A DNA stretch of 29,283 nt from Vibrio sp. UBA2441 (GTDB taxonomy: Bacteria > Pseudomonadota > Gammaproteobacteria > Enterobacterales > Vibrionaceae), in assembly GCA_002342685.1 (NCBI GenBank), contig DDQN01000067.1:10530-39812 (forward strand), in the 5' to 3' direction. A program made the translations under genes and the position numbers. Numbering within the stretch: position 1 is the first letter of the stretch; every line of letters starts with the position of its first letter. Shown one piece after another: positions 7,023 to 15,293 of this stretch. A model generated the notes under the pieces. It saw only the letters and a program-made list of their open reading frames with translations, had not been told where the DNA came from and did not search any database.

Positions 7023-8398
7023 TGAGTCGGTTTTCCGCTGGGGCTAGTTTCTCTTTTTTACTGGTTTATCTGTTGTGGGCCGGTTGGTTAAGCCAATATC
7101 CGATCCAGATAACCAGCGATGATGCACTGAATTTTTCACGTGCCATTGAACGATTTTCAGTGCTGGAGTTTCGGCCGCATTTTCCGGGTTATCCGGCCTT
7201 TGTCGGGATGAGTCGTTTTGTGGCCTTATGGAGTAGCCCAGATTTAGCCAATGTAATGCTCTCTTTGATGGCGGCCATTGCATTGCCGATTCTGGTGTTT
7301 GGGCTGATTGTTCAGCTATCCGGTTCTTGGCTGGCCGCTTGCTTGGGTGGACTGTTGGTTTTGATACAGCCATTAGTCGCATCAGTGGCATTAAGCGGAC
7401 TTTCTGACTCTCTCGCTTTGGTATTTCTACTGTTGGCGCTGATGAGTGGTTTCCGGCAAAAAAATGTATTGGCGGGCCTTTGTATTGGCTTGATGCTGGC
7501 AACTCGCCCGTCTTATTTTCCATTGGCGCTGGGCTGTATGGTTATTCCGCTGTTAAACGGTAACAAAGGCCCCAAAATCAAAATCTATGTTCAGGCCAGC
7601 TTTAGCCTCATTATTGTTGGTTTACTCAGTCTGGCATTTATCTGGTCAAAAGATGGCTCTGGGTATTTTGTTGAAGGTATACGTTTTACTCAGGGGCATT
7701 TTTCTACCTGGGGCAATACGGCCGCTGGCGATAACTCTGGCGTTGTTCAATGGCTTGAAACCCTGATACAAACCTACGGCATTGTTGGCATAGGCTTGAT
7801 GATGGCTTGTGTGCTGGCCGGGTTGTTTGAGATTAGGCCATCACGGATTAACCGTTTGGATTTTAGGTGTCAGGGTGTGATTGCACTAATAAGCACCACA
7901 TACCTTATATGGGTATTGGTTGCTCAAAATCCAGATAACCTTCGTCACTGGACTCCGGTTGTGCTGCTGTTTTCTGTGTTACTGCCATTGCAAATTCAGG
8001 CGTATTTTCAGCATGGTCAGCGACATAAGGTGGCGTCGGTAATCTCGGTGGCTTGTCTGGTTTATTTTGCCGCTGTGGGCGGGATGAACAGCAACTTTGA
8101 GCCGGCTCAATCCCCAACTCAGCAGGCGATAACGTGGATAAAGCAGCACCCAGAGATAACCATTGTCGGCACAAATTACAGTGTAAATCTGTTGCGCGAA
8201 CAGCTGAATAACAGAGCGGTGTATGACATGTATTATCCAAGCAGCCATTTAGCACTATTGAACCGTCAACAAACGGCATTTCGGCTCTCCGGTAGCCAGT
8301 TAAATGATCAACAGTTAATTACGCAATTTCCTGCGCGGTTTAGTGGGGAAAGGCAACTCTATTTGTATAAAGCCAGTAACAATACTGGCATAAAGTGA
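7022..8398 (+). CDS. GT-C/ArnT-like membrane glycosyltransferase
   Basis: This 458-residue, highly hydrophobic protein has roughly ten transmembrane helices. The first periplasmic loop reads QITSDDALNFSRAIERF, with the paired acidic residues that form the catalytic motif of GT-C/GT39-type enzymes using polyprenyl-phosphate sugars. It is followed by RPHFPGYPAFV, as in many such proteins. A smaller, more polar C-terminal part (about 370-458) would be periplasmic. The ATG overlaps the preceding stop by one base. It would glycosylate a lipid or an exported protein. Operon partners secreted to the periplasm are possible acceptors, which is speculation. The donor sugar cannot be told. Confidence 0.7.
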   Translation: MSRFSAGASFSFLLVYLLWAGWLSQYPIQITSDDALNFSRAIERFSVLEFRPHFPGYPAFVGMSRFVALWSSPDLANVMLSLMAAIALPILVFGLIVQLSGSWLAACLGGLLVLIQPLVASVALSGLSDSLALVFLLLALMSGFRQKNVLAGLCIGLMLATRPSYFPLALGCMVIPLLNGNKGPKIKIYVQASFSLIIVGLLSLAFIWSKDGSGYFVEGIRFTQGHFSTWGNTAAGDNSGVVQWLETLIQTYGIVGIGLMMACVLAGLFEIRPSRINRLDFRCQGVIALISTTYLIWVLVAQNPDNLRHWTPVVLLFSVLLPLQIQAYFQHGQRHKVASVISVACLVYFAAVGGMNSNFEPAQSPTQQAITWIKQHPEITIVGTNYSVNLLREQLNNRAVYDMYYPSSHLALLNRQQTAFRLSGSQLNDQQLITQFPARFSGERQLYLYKASNNTGIK

Positions 8399-8415
8399 TT
8401 CGTGAAAGGCAGATG

Positions 8416-11334
8416 ATGTTAAGTAGTCAATGTAAATCGGTTAAGTGGGTAGTTCTGTTGGTGCTGGCGTGTATGGCAAGCACAGTAAACGCCGCAGATA
8501 AAAGTAGCTCGTTACGTTTTAATGCAGATAAAAACCAGTTCTATAGCGCCAACTTCGACGCGGGAAGTGTCAGCATTTTAAATCGTGATGACGGCAAACT
8601 AGTTAACGAGGCAACCATTGGGCGGGATATTCGCCGAATAGCGATTACCGACGATGCTAAGCTGCTGTTGGCAACGGACTATCTTAATGACCGTGTGTTA
8701 CTTTTGGATGCTAAGACATTGGAAGTAGTGCAGAAAACCGAGGTTCCTTCGCGCCCATTTGGTGTGGTTTTCAACCCGGCTCAGCAACTGTTTTATATCA
8801 CCAGTTTTGAACGAAGCAAACTATTAGTGATGAATCGTTCAGGCGAGATAGTGAGAACCCTGAGCACGGAAGCAACACCGCGAGGTTTAGCATTAACCGA
8901 TGATGGTCGATTACTCGTAACCCACTCATTGACGGGGCAGGTATCTATATTTGATGTTAAGCAAAAGATCCCACAATTGCTCAAGGTCATTCAGTTAGTC
9001 GATAGCCCGGACAATAAGAGTAAAACTGTGCCACAGGGTAAACCCAGACTACTGGATAACATTGTCATTTCTCCCGATGGCCAAACCGCATGGCTTCCTC
9101 ATGTATTGTGGTCGTTTGGCCATGACTTTCAGTTTCAATCCACTGTATTTCCAACGGTTTCTATACTCGATCTGGAAAATGGTAATGAGCAAGAGGTTGT
9201 GGACGAACGTAAGCAACTATTTAAACAGATTAACATCATCGAAAGTGGCAATCGGGTGCGTATAGTTTCTAACCCTCACGATGGTGCTTTTACTGATGAT
9301 GGCAAAAAAATTATTTTCACTTTGGCGGGCTCAGAAGACTTAATGGTGTTTGACCTGTCTCGTCAGGGCAAGAAGAACAAAAAGCGTCATCGTCGTAAGA
9401 AGTTTCAGGGTGGGGTAAAAGCCACGCAGATTTATCGTAATGTTCCGGGCGACAACCCAAGAGGCTTACTGATCAGCGGGCGTGATTTGTATGTGCAAAA
9501 CGCCATGTCTCTGGATCTGGTCAAGTTTGATACCGGGGCTCCCGGTCCTTTTTCCAAAGTAAAGCTCAGTGATGATAACTTTGCTGCTCTGGTAAAAGCC
9601 GACCCGCTAACCAAACAGTTGCGATTGGGTAAGGCGTTGTTTAACAGTGCCAACAGTGCTGAGAACCCGGAGTTTGCCATGGCTGGTGACTTCTGGATGA
9701 GCTGTAACTCTTGCCATTTTGATGGGTTTAATTTTACCAATAAGCAGTTAATGGAAGATGGTAAAAAAGACCGCTTTGAAAACGCATTGACCGGGCATGT
9801 GGATGTCAGAAAAATGATCGCCGGCGATCCGGTGGGTGCGTACATCGATATCATTCAGAAAACTCAGGGGGGTATGGGAGGTGATCCTAGAGAGGATGCA
9901 CCACCGAAAGTGAGCGTAGAAAACCCTCCGGTTGAAGCCGCAAAAATGATGTCGGCACTGAATGAATATGTGCGTTCACAAGAGAACCTGCCGTATCTGT
10001 CTACTTGGCTGCGTCTGGATGATAAGAAGCGTTATACCCATCCGGATGAGTGGATTAACTCAGCGGAATGTGCCGAGTGCCACACGACTATTTATGATCA
10101 GTGGGCAGATTCTAACCACGGCATGAACATGGACAACCTTTACTACCGCCAGCATGAAAATTTTGCCGCGCAAGCGGAAGGCGAAGAGTTTAGGGTTCTG
10201 TGTCGAGGCTGTCATGCGCCGCAAATGGTGATTAACGGAGATAATGAGCCGTTACAGGAGTTTGGTGACATGCGAGACAAAGGCGGTGAGTCACTTAAGC
10301 TGGCACTGGCTCACGGTAAGTCGGTGAGTGAGCGTGGCACGGGCTGTGTGTTCTGTCACCGTGTCACTAAAGCGGAAGATGCCGGCGGAAATACCGATAT
10401 GACGGTAAACATCAAAGACAGGGAAGCGTACATCTTTGAAGATGCCAACAACACCTTGTTGAAATGGTTGTCGGAAAAGCAGATCAATGCTTCTCCGCAG
10501 AAACACAAAGACTCCTATTCCGACCCGGAGCTTTATCAAAGTTCGCTGTACTGTGCGACCTGCCATAACGAATTTACCACAGGGCAGGGTGCCAACATCA
10601 ACGACAACTTTGGCGAGTGGCTGGCTTCACCGTTCAACGCGCCGGATAATCCAGAGCAGAATAAAACCTGTATCGATTGTCATATGACGCAGGACGTGAC
10701 TAATTTCGATAATAAAGTGGCTGGACAATCGACAGATGATGGCCCGATAAAATCCAATATGCGTTCACATCACTTTGTCGGGGGTAATTACTTCTTTACC
10801 GGAATGAGAAGCCCCGAACATAAAAAGATGAGTACCGATATATTGAAAACGGCACTGACTCTGGAAGTGGAAAAGAAAGGCTCCGAGTTTACCGCTAAAA
10901 TAACTAATGTGAATTCAGGCCATGATATGCCGGGTGGGGCACGTCGTCAGGTTTGGCTAGAAGTGATTGGGACCGACGCCACAGGTAACCGGGTATTTGA
11001 AAGCGGTGTCATGCAAGATGGTTACATCCCTAAAGATGCGCGTAAGTTCGTTAAAGTCGGTGTAGACAAAGACGGAAAACCGGTAGGGCAACTTTTCTGG
11101 CGTTACGTGAAAATCGGCAAGGATACCAGGCTTAAATCGGGCAAGACCCGTAATGAAACCTTCACACTGCCGGACAATGTGCAGTATCCGCTGACGGTTT
11201 CCACCCGTGTACTGTATCAGGTGTTTGCTAAAGCACTAACACAGAAAGTGAGAACGGCCTTCCCGCAGGAGCATATCCCTGAACCAGAGGTGATAGAACT
11301 GGAAAAAGTCGTCAAAACCTATCAGATGCCGTAG
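8416..11334 (+). CDS. Exported beta-propeller/hexahaem cytochrome c fusion
   Basis: With ATG 8416 (AAAGG six bases upstream) the protein has 972 residues and a normal signal peptide (VVLLVLACMASTVNAA). A GTG at 8395 overlaps the previous stop but lacks a ribosome site. Residues about 30-380 form a YVTN-type beta-propeller. Next is a CcpA/MauG-like segment (LGKALFNS) with CNSCH at 430. A cytochrome c554-like module follows with five more motifs: CAECH 552, CRGCH 596, CVFCH 644, CATCH 713 and CIDCH 752. The C-terminal 200 residues are beta-rich. A strongly basic stretch lies near residues 319-330. It closes the operon ahead of a terminator. The likely role is periplasmic electron transfer, possibly taking electrons from or giving them to iron at the FTR1 permease. 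Confidence 0.85.
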   Translation: MLSSQCKSVKWVVLLVLACMASTVNAADKSSSLRFNADKNQFYSANFDAGSVSILNRDDGKLVNEATIGRDIRRIAITDDAKLLLATDYLNDRVLLLDAKTLEVVQKTEVPSRPFGVVFNPAQQLFYITSFERSKLLVMNRSGEIVRTLSTEATPRGLALTDDGRLLVTHSLTGQVSIFDVKQKIPQLLKVIQLVDSPDNKSKTVPQGKPRLLDNIVISPDGQTAWLPHVLWSFGHDFQFQSTVFPTVSILDLENGNEQEVVDERKQLFKQINIIESGNRVRIVSNPHDGAFTDDGKKIIFTLAGSEDLMVFDLSRQGKKNKKRHRRKKFQGGVKATQIYRNVPGDNPRGLLISGRDLYVQNAMSLDLVKFDTGAPGPFSKVKLSDDNFAALVKADPLTKQLRLGKALFNSANSAENPEFAMAGDFWMSCNSCHFDGFNFTNKQLMEDGKKDRFENALTGHVDVRKMIAGDPVGAYIDIIQKTQGGMGGDPREDAPPKVSVENPPVEAAKMMSALNEYVRSQENLPYLSTWLRLDDKKRYTHPDEWINSAECAECHTTIYDQWADSNHGMNMDNLYYRQHENFAAQAEGEEFRVLCRGCHAPQMVINGDNEPLQEFGDMRDKGGESLKLALAHGKSVSERGTGCVFCHRVTKAEDAGGNTDMTVNIKDREAYIFEDANNTLLKWLSEKQINASPQKHKDSYSDPELYQSSLYCATCHNEFTTGQGANINDNFGEWLASPFNAPDNPEQNKTCIDCHMTQDVTNFDNKVAGQSTDDGPIKSNMRSHHFVGGNYFFTGMRSPEHKKMSTDILKTALTLEVEKKGSEFTAKITNVNSGHDMPGGARRQVWLEVIGTDATGNRVFESGVMQDGYIPKDARKFVKVGVDKDGKPVGQLFWRYVKIGKDTRLKSGKTRNETFTLPDNVQYPLTVSTRVLYQVFAKALTQKVRTAFPQEHIPEPEVIELEKVVKTYQMP

Positions 11335-11360
11335 TAACTATACCTAATAGAAAGCCAAAG

Positions 11361-11390
11361 AAGGCCCGATGTAAATCATCGGGCCTTTTT
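11361..11390 (+). terminator. Rho-independent terminator of the iron operon
   Basis: The arms AAGGCCCGATG and CATCGGGCCTT pair perfectly over 11 bases around a TAAAT loop and are followed by a T tract. It lies 27 bases after the cytochrome stop codon and ends the operon. Confidence 0.92.
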
Positions 11391-11499
11391 ATTCTATGTT
11401 TACTATTATCATTTAATAATGAATAACCCGTGAGATTTGGGTGTAGGTGCTTGAAAATGAGCTAAAATCATTAAACAAGCCAATAGAGAATAAATAGAT

Positions 11500-12672
11500 A
11501 TGGAGATTGAATATCAAATTCTTCTTACGTTAGGGGGCATGCTTTTAGTAGGGCAGCTCTTAAGCTATCTAGGTCAAAGAACTTTCTTACCTCGAGTCAC
11601 ACTTCTTCTGTTGTTTGGGATTTTAATTGGCAAAGAATTTTTGAATCTTATTCCCCCCATATTTCAGGAGCAGTTTGAGGCGATCGCCATGGTTACTCTG
11701 TTAATGGTGGGCTTTTTGATCGGTGGGAAACTGACAAAGGATTTTTTACATAATGGGATATCTAAAATACTTTGGATTTCGTTAAGCTCGGCAATAGTAA
11801 CGGCTTCCATTGTTTACCTATGTTTAGCGTGGTTAGCAATCCCTACAGAACTAGCAGTATTATTAAGTTGTATCGCTGCAGCCACAGCCCCAGCATCAAC
11901 ATTGGATGTAATTATTGAATCAAATGATAAGGGTTCTTTCGGTAAGGTGCTGATTTCGGTTGTTGCCTTAGATGATGCGTGGGCATTAATGCTGTTTGCT
12001 ATCGGCATCGCTATCGCTATGTCCATAACGGGTCACATAGCGACAGACTCACCGCTCATTTTTGCAGCCAAAGATATAGGGGGCGCGTTAATTCTTGGGT
12101 TGATACTTGGGTTTATTGGCTCATCGTTAACAGGAAGAATTAAACCAGGTAAGCCAATATTAACAGAGGCATTGGCCTTAGTATTCATATGTGGTGGATT
12201 AGCTCTTTGGCTCAATGTCTCTTTCTTAATTGCGTCAATTATTATGGGTGCCGTCATTGCTAACTTTGCAAAACATCATGAACATTCTTTTCACGAGATA
12301 GAAAATATTGAATGGCCATTTATGGTTATTTTTTTTGTGCTTGCGGGCGCTACGATTGAAATTGAAGCGCTAGAAAATATTGGACTGCTTGGTTTGGTAT
12401 ATATAACGAGCAGGATCATGGGGAAATTAGCAGGGGCACGGTTGGGAGCACAATTAAGCCACGCCGATAAAGAAATAAAACGTTGGATGGGGCTGGCTTT
12501 GCTGTCTCAGGCCGGAGTGGCTATTGGTATGGCTCTTGTTGCTTCTGAACACTTTCCTGAGTACCGACAAACGATCTTATCTCTTGTAATAAGCTCTACC
12601 ATATTTTTTGAGATATTTGGCCCGATTGCTGCAAAATTTGCGATTAGGAAGGCAAGTCAACCATCGAATTAG
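11500..12672 (+). CDS. CPA2-type cation/proton antiporter (Kef/Nha-like)
   Basis: This 390-residue integral membrane protein has about 11-12 hydrophobic segments. It has the monovalent cation:proton antiporter-2 look: IAAATAPASTLDVI in an early discontinuous helix, and VVALDDAWALMLFA with adjacent aspartates that would form the ion-binding site. No C-terminal TrkA-N or USP domain is present, so regulation by nucleotide is unlikely. It would exchange Na+ or K+ for protons at the inner membrane. The region is more AT-rich than the operon before it. It ends about 210 bases before the phosphofructokinase, same strand. Confidence 0.85.
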   Translation: MEIEYQILLTLGGMLLVGQLLSYLGQRTFLPRVTLLLLFGILIGKEFLNLIPPIFQEQFEAIAMVTLLMVGFLIGGKLTKDFLHNGISKILWISLSSAIVTASIVYLCLAWLAIPTELAVLLSCIAAATAPASTLDVIIESNDKGSFGKVLISVVALDDAWALMLFAIGIAIAMSITGHIATDSPLIFAAKDIGGALILGLILGFIGSSLTGRIKPGKPILTEALALVFICGGLALWLNVSFLIASIIMGAVIANFAKHHEHSFHEIENIEWPFMVIFFVLAGATIEIEALENIGLLGLVYITSRIMGKLAGARLGAQLSHADKEIKRWMGLALLSQAGVAIGMALVASEHFPEYRQTILSLVISSTIFFEIFGPIAAKFAIRKASQPSN

Positions 12673-12717
12673 CAAGGTTGAACGCTAAGTATCTTTAATA
12701 TCTTACTCATCTACTGA

Positions 12718-12984
12718 TCGGTTTCACGATTTTCTTTGTTGAAGTTGCAATTTGTGGATTTAAACGAGGTAATAAAAATCAGAGCAATTGAAGAAGATTC
12801 ATCGATTCAGAAGATAATTGAAAAGTTAAGCAAAAACTATCTCAACGAAGACACGACAAAGAATAATAAAAGAGAATTTACCTATGAGTTCAGTAACAAA
12901 AAGAATTGGAGTACTCACTGCTGGTGGAGATGCTCCGGGACTAAATGCCGCTTTAAGAGGGCTAGCAAAAGCAGCTCAAGATAA
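12718..12984 (+). pseudogene. Ribbon-helix-helix-like fragment without a credible start
   Basis: This open frame encodes FVDLNEVIKIRAIEEDSSIQ and then KIIEKLSKNYLNED, which resembles the strand-helix-helix pattern of CopG/ParD-type DNA-binding proteins. Only TTG codons (12736, 12739) could start it, no ribosome site precedes them, and the frame is closed by TGA at 12715. Its 3' third overlaps the phosphofructokinase start in another frame and becomes compositionally unlike a protein. It is best read as a decayed antitoxin- or regulator-like remnant, or as a chance frame in the 5' leader. Confidence 0.25.
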
Positions 12985-13948
12985 CTACGGGATAGAAATA
13001 GTCGGGTTTTTCGACGGGTACAAAGGCTTAGTCGAAAATAACGCCAAATTGATGGAACATTCTGATTTTTCTGGAATTCTACATGAAGGTGGTTCTTTTT
13101 TAAGAAACTCTAGGGAGCGACCATTTAAAGATGAAGAAAAAGTACAAAAAATGATTGCTAACTACCACGCCTGGAACCTTGATTGTCTGGTCGTTCTTGG
13201 GGGGGGCGGAACAAACAAGAGGGGCTACTGGCTCACCGAAAGAGGGTTAAATGTTATCGGATTACCAAAAACCATCGATAACGACATTTATGGAACCGAT
13301 ATTACCTTTGGTTTTCATTCAGCTTTGGAGTTTTGTACCGATGCCGTTGATAGACTACATACTACGGCAGCCTCACATAAAAGAGTCATTTTAGCTGAAA
13401 TCATGGGCAACTCTGCTGGTTGGCTTGCTTTGTACGCGGGTATTGCGGGTGGCGCAGACGCGATTATCCTTCCCGAAATTCCTTACGATATTAATAAGCT
13501 GAAAGAACATGTCGATAACCGGATGAAGAATTCCAATTCTCAGTTTTGTGTCATTGTAGTAGCAGAAGGCGCCCGGACACTTGAAGAAGCTGACTTAACG
13601 AAGAAACAGTTTAAAAAGAAAAGAAAACAAGAGGGCGTTAGTGCAGCACATAGAGTATCTAACGAACTGAATGCGATTTCTGAATATGAATCAAGAGTTT
13701 CAGTGCTCGGTTATCTGCAAAGAGGCGGAAGCCCTACCGGATATGACAGGGTTTTAGCCACTCAGTTCGGAGCAAAAGCAGCGGAGCTTCTTTATAAAGG
13801 TGAATACAATAAAATAGTCGCGGCAAAAGGACTAGAAGTCACGGCCGTGCCATTAGCTGATATTGCCGGAAAAACCAAATATGTGCCTAAAGACCATTTA
13901 GCCGTTCAATCAGCCAAATTAACCGGGATATGTTTTGCTGACTCGTAA
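12884..13948 (+). CDS. 6-phosphofructokinase with non-canonical GGGGT/PKTIDND motifs
   Basis: This 354-residue PFK-A superfamily protein has IGVLTAGGDAPGLNAALRG at the N-terminus, SRERPF in the ATP/PPi loop region, and PKTIDND at residues 128-134 with the catalytic-base aspartate D132. It also has EIMGNSAGWLALYAGIAGGAD, and GYLQRGGSPTGYDR for sugar-phosphate binding. The family GGDGS loop reads GGGGT (106-110), so the Mg-binding aspartate (D103 of E. coli PfkA) is glycine. Lysine 129 replaces the glycine of ATP enzymes, as in PPi-dependent PFKs. Phosphoryl donor is therefore uncertain. Related GGNGT-type sequences exist to my recollection, so this may be a subfamily trait. Its AT-rich setting suggests acquisition alongside a housekeeping PfkA. 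Confidence 0.88.
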   Translation: MSSVTKRIGVLTAGGDAPGLNAALRGLAKAAQDNYGIEIVGFFDGYKGLVENNAKLMEHSDFSGILHEGGSFLRNSRERPFKDEEKVQKMIANYHAWNLDCLVVLGGGGTNKRGYWLTERGLNVIGLPKTIDNDIYGTDITFGFHSALEFCTDAVDRLHTTAASHKRVILAEIMGNSAGWLALYAGIAGGADAIILPEIPYDINKLKEHVDNRMKNSNSQFCVIVVAEGARTLEEADLTKKQFKKKRKQEGVSAAHRVSNELNAISEYESRVSVLGYLQRGGSPTGYDRVLATQFGAKAAELLYKGEYNKIVAAKGLEVTAVPLADIAGKTKYVPKDHLAVQSAKLTGICFADS

Positions 13949-13950
13949 TA

Positions 13951-14061
13951 ATGCATACCGTTGCGATAGATGACCACGCAATAGGGTTTAAGTATGTTAT
14001 GTATTCTAACGTGGAGCATTGGAACGAGGGTGTCAAGTCATGGCACCCTATAAGGTATTAA
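13951..14061 (+). pseudogene. Coding fragment, copy A of a diverged repeat
   Basis: A 36-codon frame starting at ATG 13951, two bases after the phosphofructokinase stop, encodes a peptide including DDHAIGFKYVMYSN and HWNE. It matches the fragment at 15084-15173 over 90 ungapped bases (about 71 identical by hand), with many differences at third codon positions. That pattern means both descend from a translated gene. There is no ribosome site of its own, and the frame stops soon after the homology ends. The parent family is not recognised. Confidence 0.5.
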
Positions 14062-14102
14062 GCGCCTGTCCTGTAAACGTACTTCCCGTAAACGTTTAGC
14101 GT

Positions 14103-14927
14103 CTAGTTATGCCTATTATGCTCATGCGGAGTTCTCGTTAGTAAATGCCGTACTAATTTATTTCTTACAAACTTAGCTAATGACATAAAGATATTTTTGA
14201 AGTTTAACGGTAACAAAACTAGAAGACCGTTACCCTTGATATATCCAGGATTCGTCTTGATATAAAATTTTACCGCGGGATGCGTGTGGTTCTGCCAAAA
14301 GTATCTGTCTTCAGTTGACTCATTTGTTATCCAGTTTACTTTTCTCACGAGTATATTTTGTTTCTCAACGGGCTCAATATCAAAACTATGCGCCAGTTCT
14401 AACATTAGCTCTTTAACAGATGCAGGGATGGGCATATTGCCGTTAGGGTAGCATTTGGAAAAATATCGAGAAAACATATATAAGACGGATGGATGTACAA
14501 AGGTGCCTAAATAGTAAAGCTCACAAAAAGGGTGGGTTATTCGATACTTAATCGCTTCGTAAAAGGCGAACCATAATGTTTGGCTACGTCCTCGGTACTC
14601 TCTTAATATTCCAGCTTCCGCTCTCAAAACGACTAAGGAACGGCTAAATGCTGATTTATAGAAACGATGCGCGGCACAATACCCAACCCATTCATTTGCG
14701 CTATTTTTATAAATCCGAATACGAGTCCAATCTGCCGTAGAATTGACAACAGTTGAAGAAAATCGCTCTTTGGTTACTCCGTCAAATATTCGCGAATGAA
14801 GTTGGTACAGAGAGTCAATAAGAGCCTCTTTCTCTTTGTCAGATAAGGTTCTCGGTTGGATTGTCATTGAGTGTGTGATTTTCTTCTGTGTAAAGTCTAT
14901 GTGTTCATTTTGTAGTTTCATCCCCAT
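14103..14927 (-). CDS. GNAT-like acyltransferase-fold protein
   Basis: ATG 14927 is chosen because AGGGAG lies seven bases upstream, giving 274 residues. The segment VLRAEAGILREYRGRSQTLW followed by a long helix matches the strand 4 / acyl-CoA loop / helix 3 core of GNAT enzymes (R/Q-x-x-G-x-G/A, here YRGRSQ). Before it come strands containing WTRIRIYK and WVGYCAAHRF. The C-terminal 100 residues (basic, with NWITNESTEDRYFW) are not assigned. The substrate is unknown. The gene is convergent with the phosphofructokinase, AT-rich, and lies between the two copies of a diverged repeat, which suggests a mobile or rearranged segment. Confidence 0.55.
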   Translation of the reverse strand: MGMKLQNEHIDFTQKKITHSMTIQPRTLSDKEKEALIDSLYQLHSRIFDGVTKERFSSTVVNSTADWTRIRIYKNSANEWVGYCAAHRFYKSAFSRSLVVLRAEAGILREYRGRSQTLWFAFYEAIKYRITHPFCELYYLGTFVHPSVLYMFSRYFSKCYPNGNMPIPASVKELMLELAHSFDIEPVEKQNILVRKVNWITNESTEDRYFWQNHTHPAVKFYIKTNPGYIKGNGLLVLLPLNFKNIFMSLAKFVRNKLVRHLLTRTPHEHNRHN

Positions 14928-15059
14928 CAACATTCTCCCTGCTGACACTCAGCATTATCATGCTTTGTTGTCGGCCTGCTTATTGATTCAATTCTATATG
15001 GCTTTAATTAAAGGATAGGCGAAATTGTCTGAGCAAGCGGGCCAAGTTGTACTTTACTT

Positions 15060-15293
15060 TTGTTCGCACAACCGTCCGTGGTAATACATATCGTGGCTAA
15101 AGATGACCACACAATAGGATTCAAATATATTATGCACTCCAATGTGTATCATTGGAACGAGCCTTTCAAGTCAAGCAATCCTAAGAGCGAGATTGATCAC
15201 TTCAATTCTACTTACAAAGGGGCAAAACTGCCCCTATCTGTCATTGTCGAGCTACTAATTGTCATAGCTTCGCTAACGCCTCTGCTTGATTAG
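15060..15293 (+). pseudogene. Coding fragment, copy B of a diverged repeat
   Basis: This frame is open from 15033 to TAG 15291-15293 but has only a TTG start without a ribosome site. Residues DDHTIGFKYIMHSNVYHWNE pair with copy A at 13951-14040. Copy B runs further, adding SEIDHFNSTYKGAKLP and a short hydrophobic end, and overlaps the 3' end of the convergent exported-protein gene by 32 bases. It looks like the truncated C-terminal part of an unrecognised protein. Apart from this fragment, 14928-15261 holds nothing recognisable. Confidence 0.4.

Noticed and set aside
13199..13210. Frameshift or sequencing error at the eight-G run in the phosphofructokinase gene
   Set aside because: The frame and conserved motifs continue normally on both sides, so an indel error is unlikely. 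A single-base substitution cannot be excluded and is noted under the finding.
14028..14047. AGGGTG/CACCCT hairpin after the phosphofructokinase as a terminator
   Set aside because: Only six base pairs with an 11-base loop and no T tract; it overlaps the coding fragment copy A.
13951..15293. Integron cassette with attC sites
   Set aside because: No convincing core and inverse-core pair with intervening dyad symmetry was found; only the diverged coding repeat is supported.
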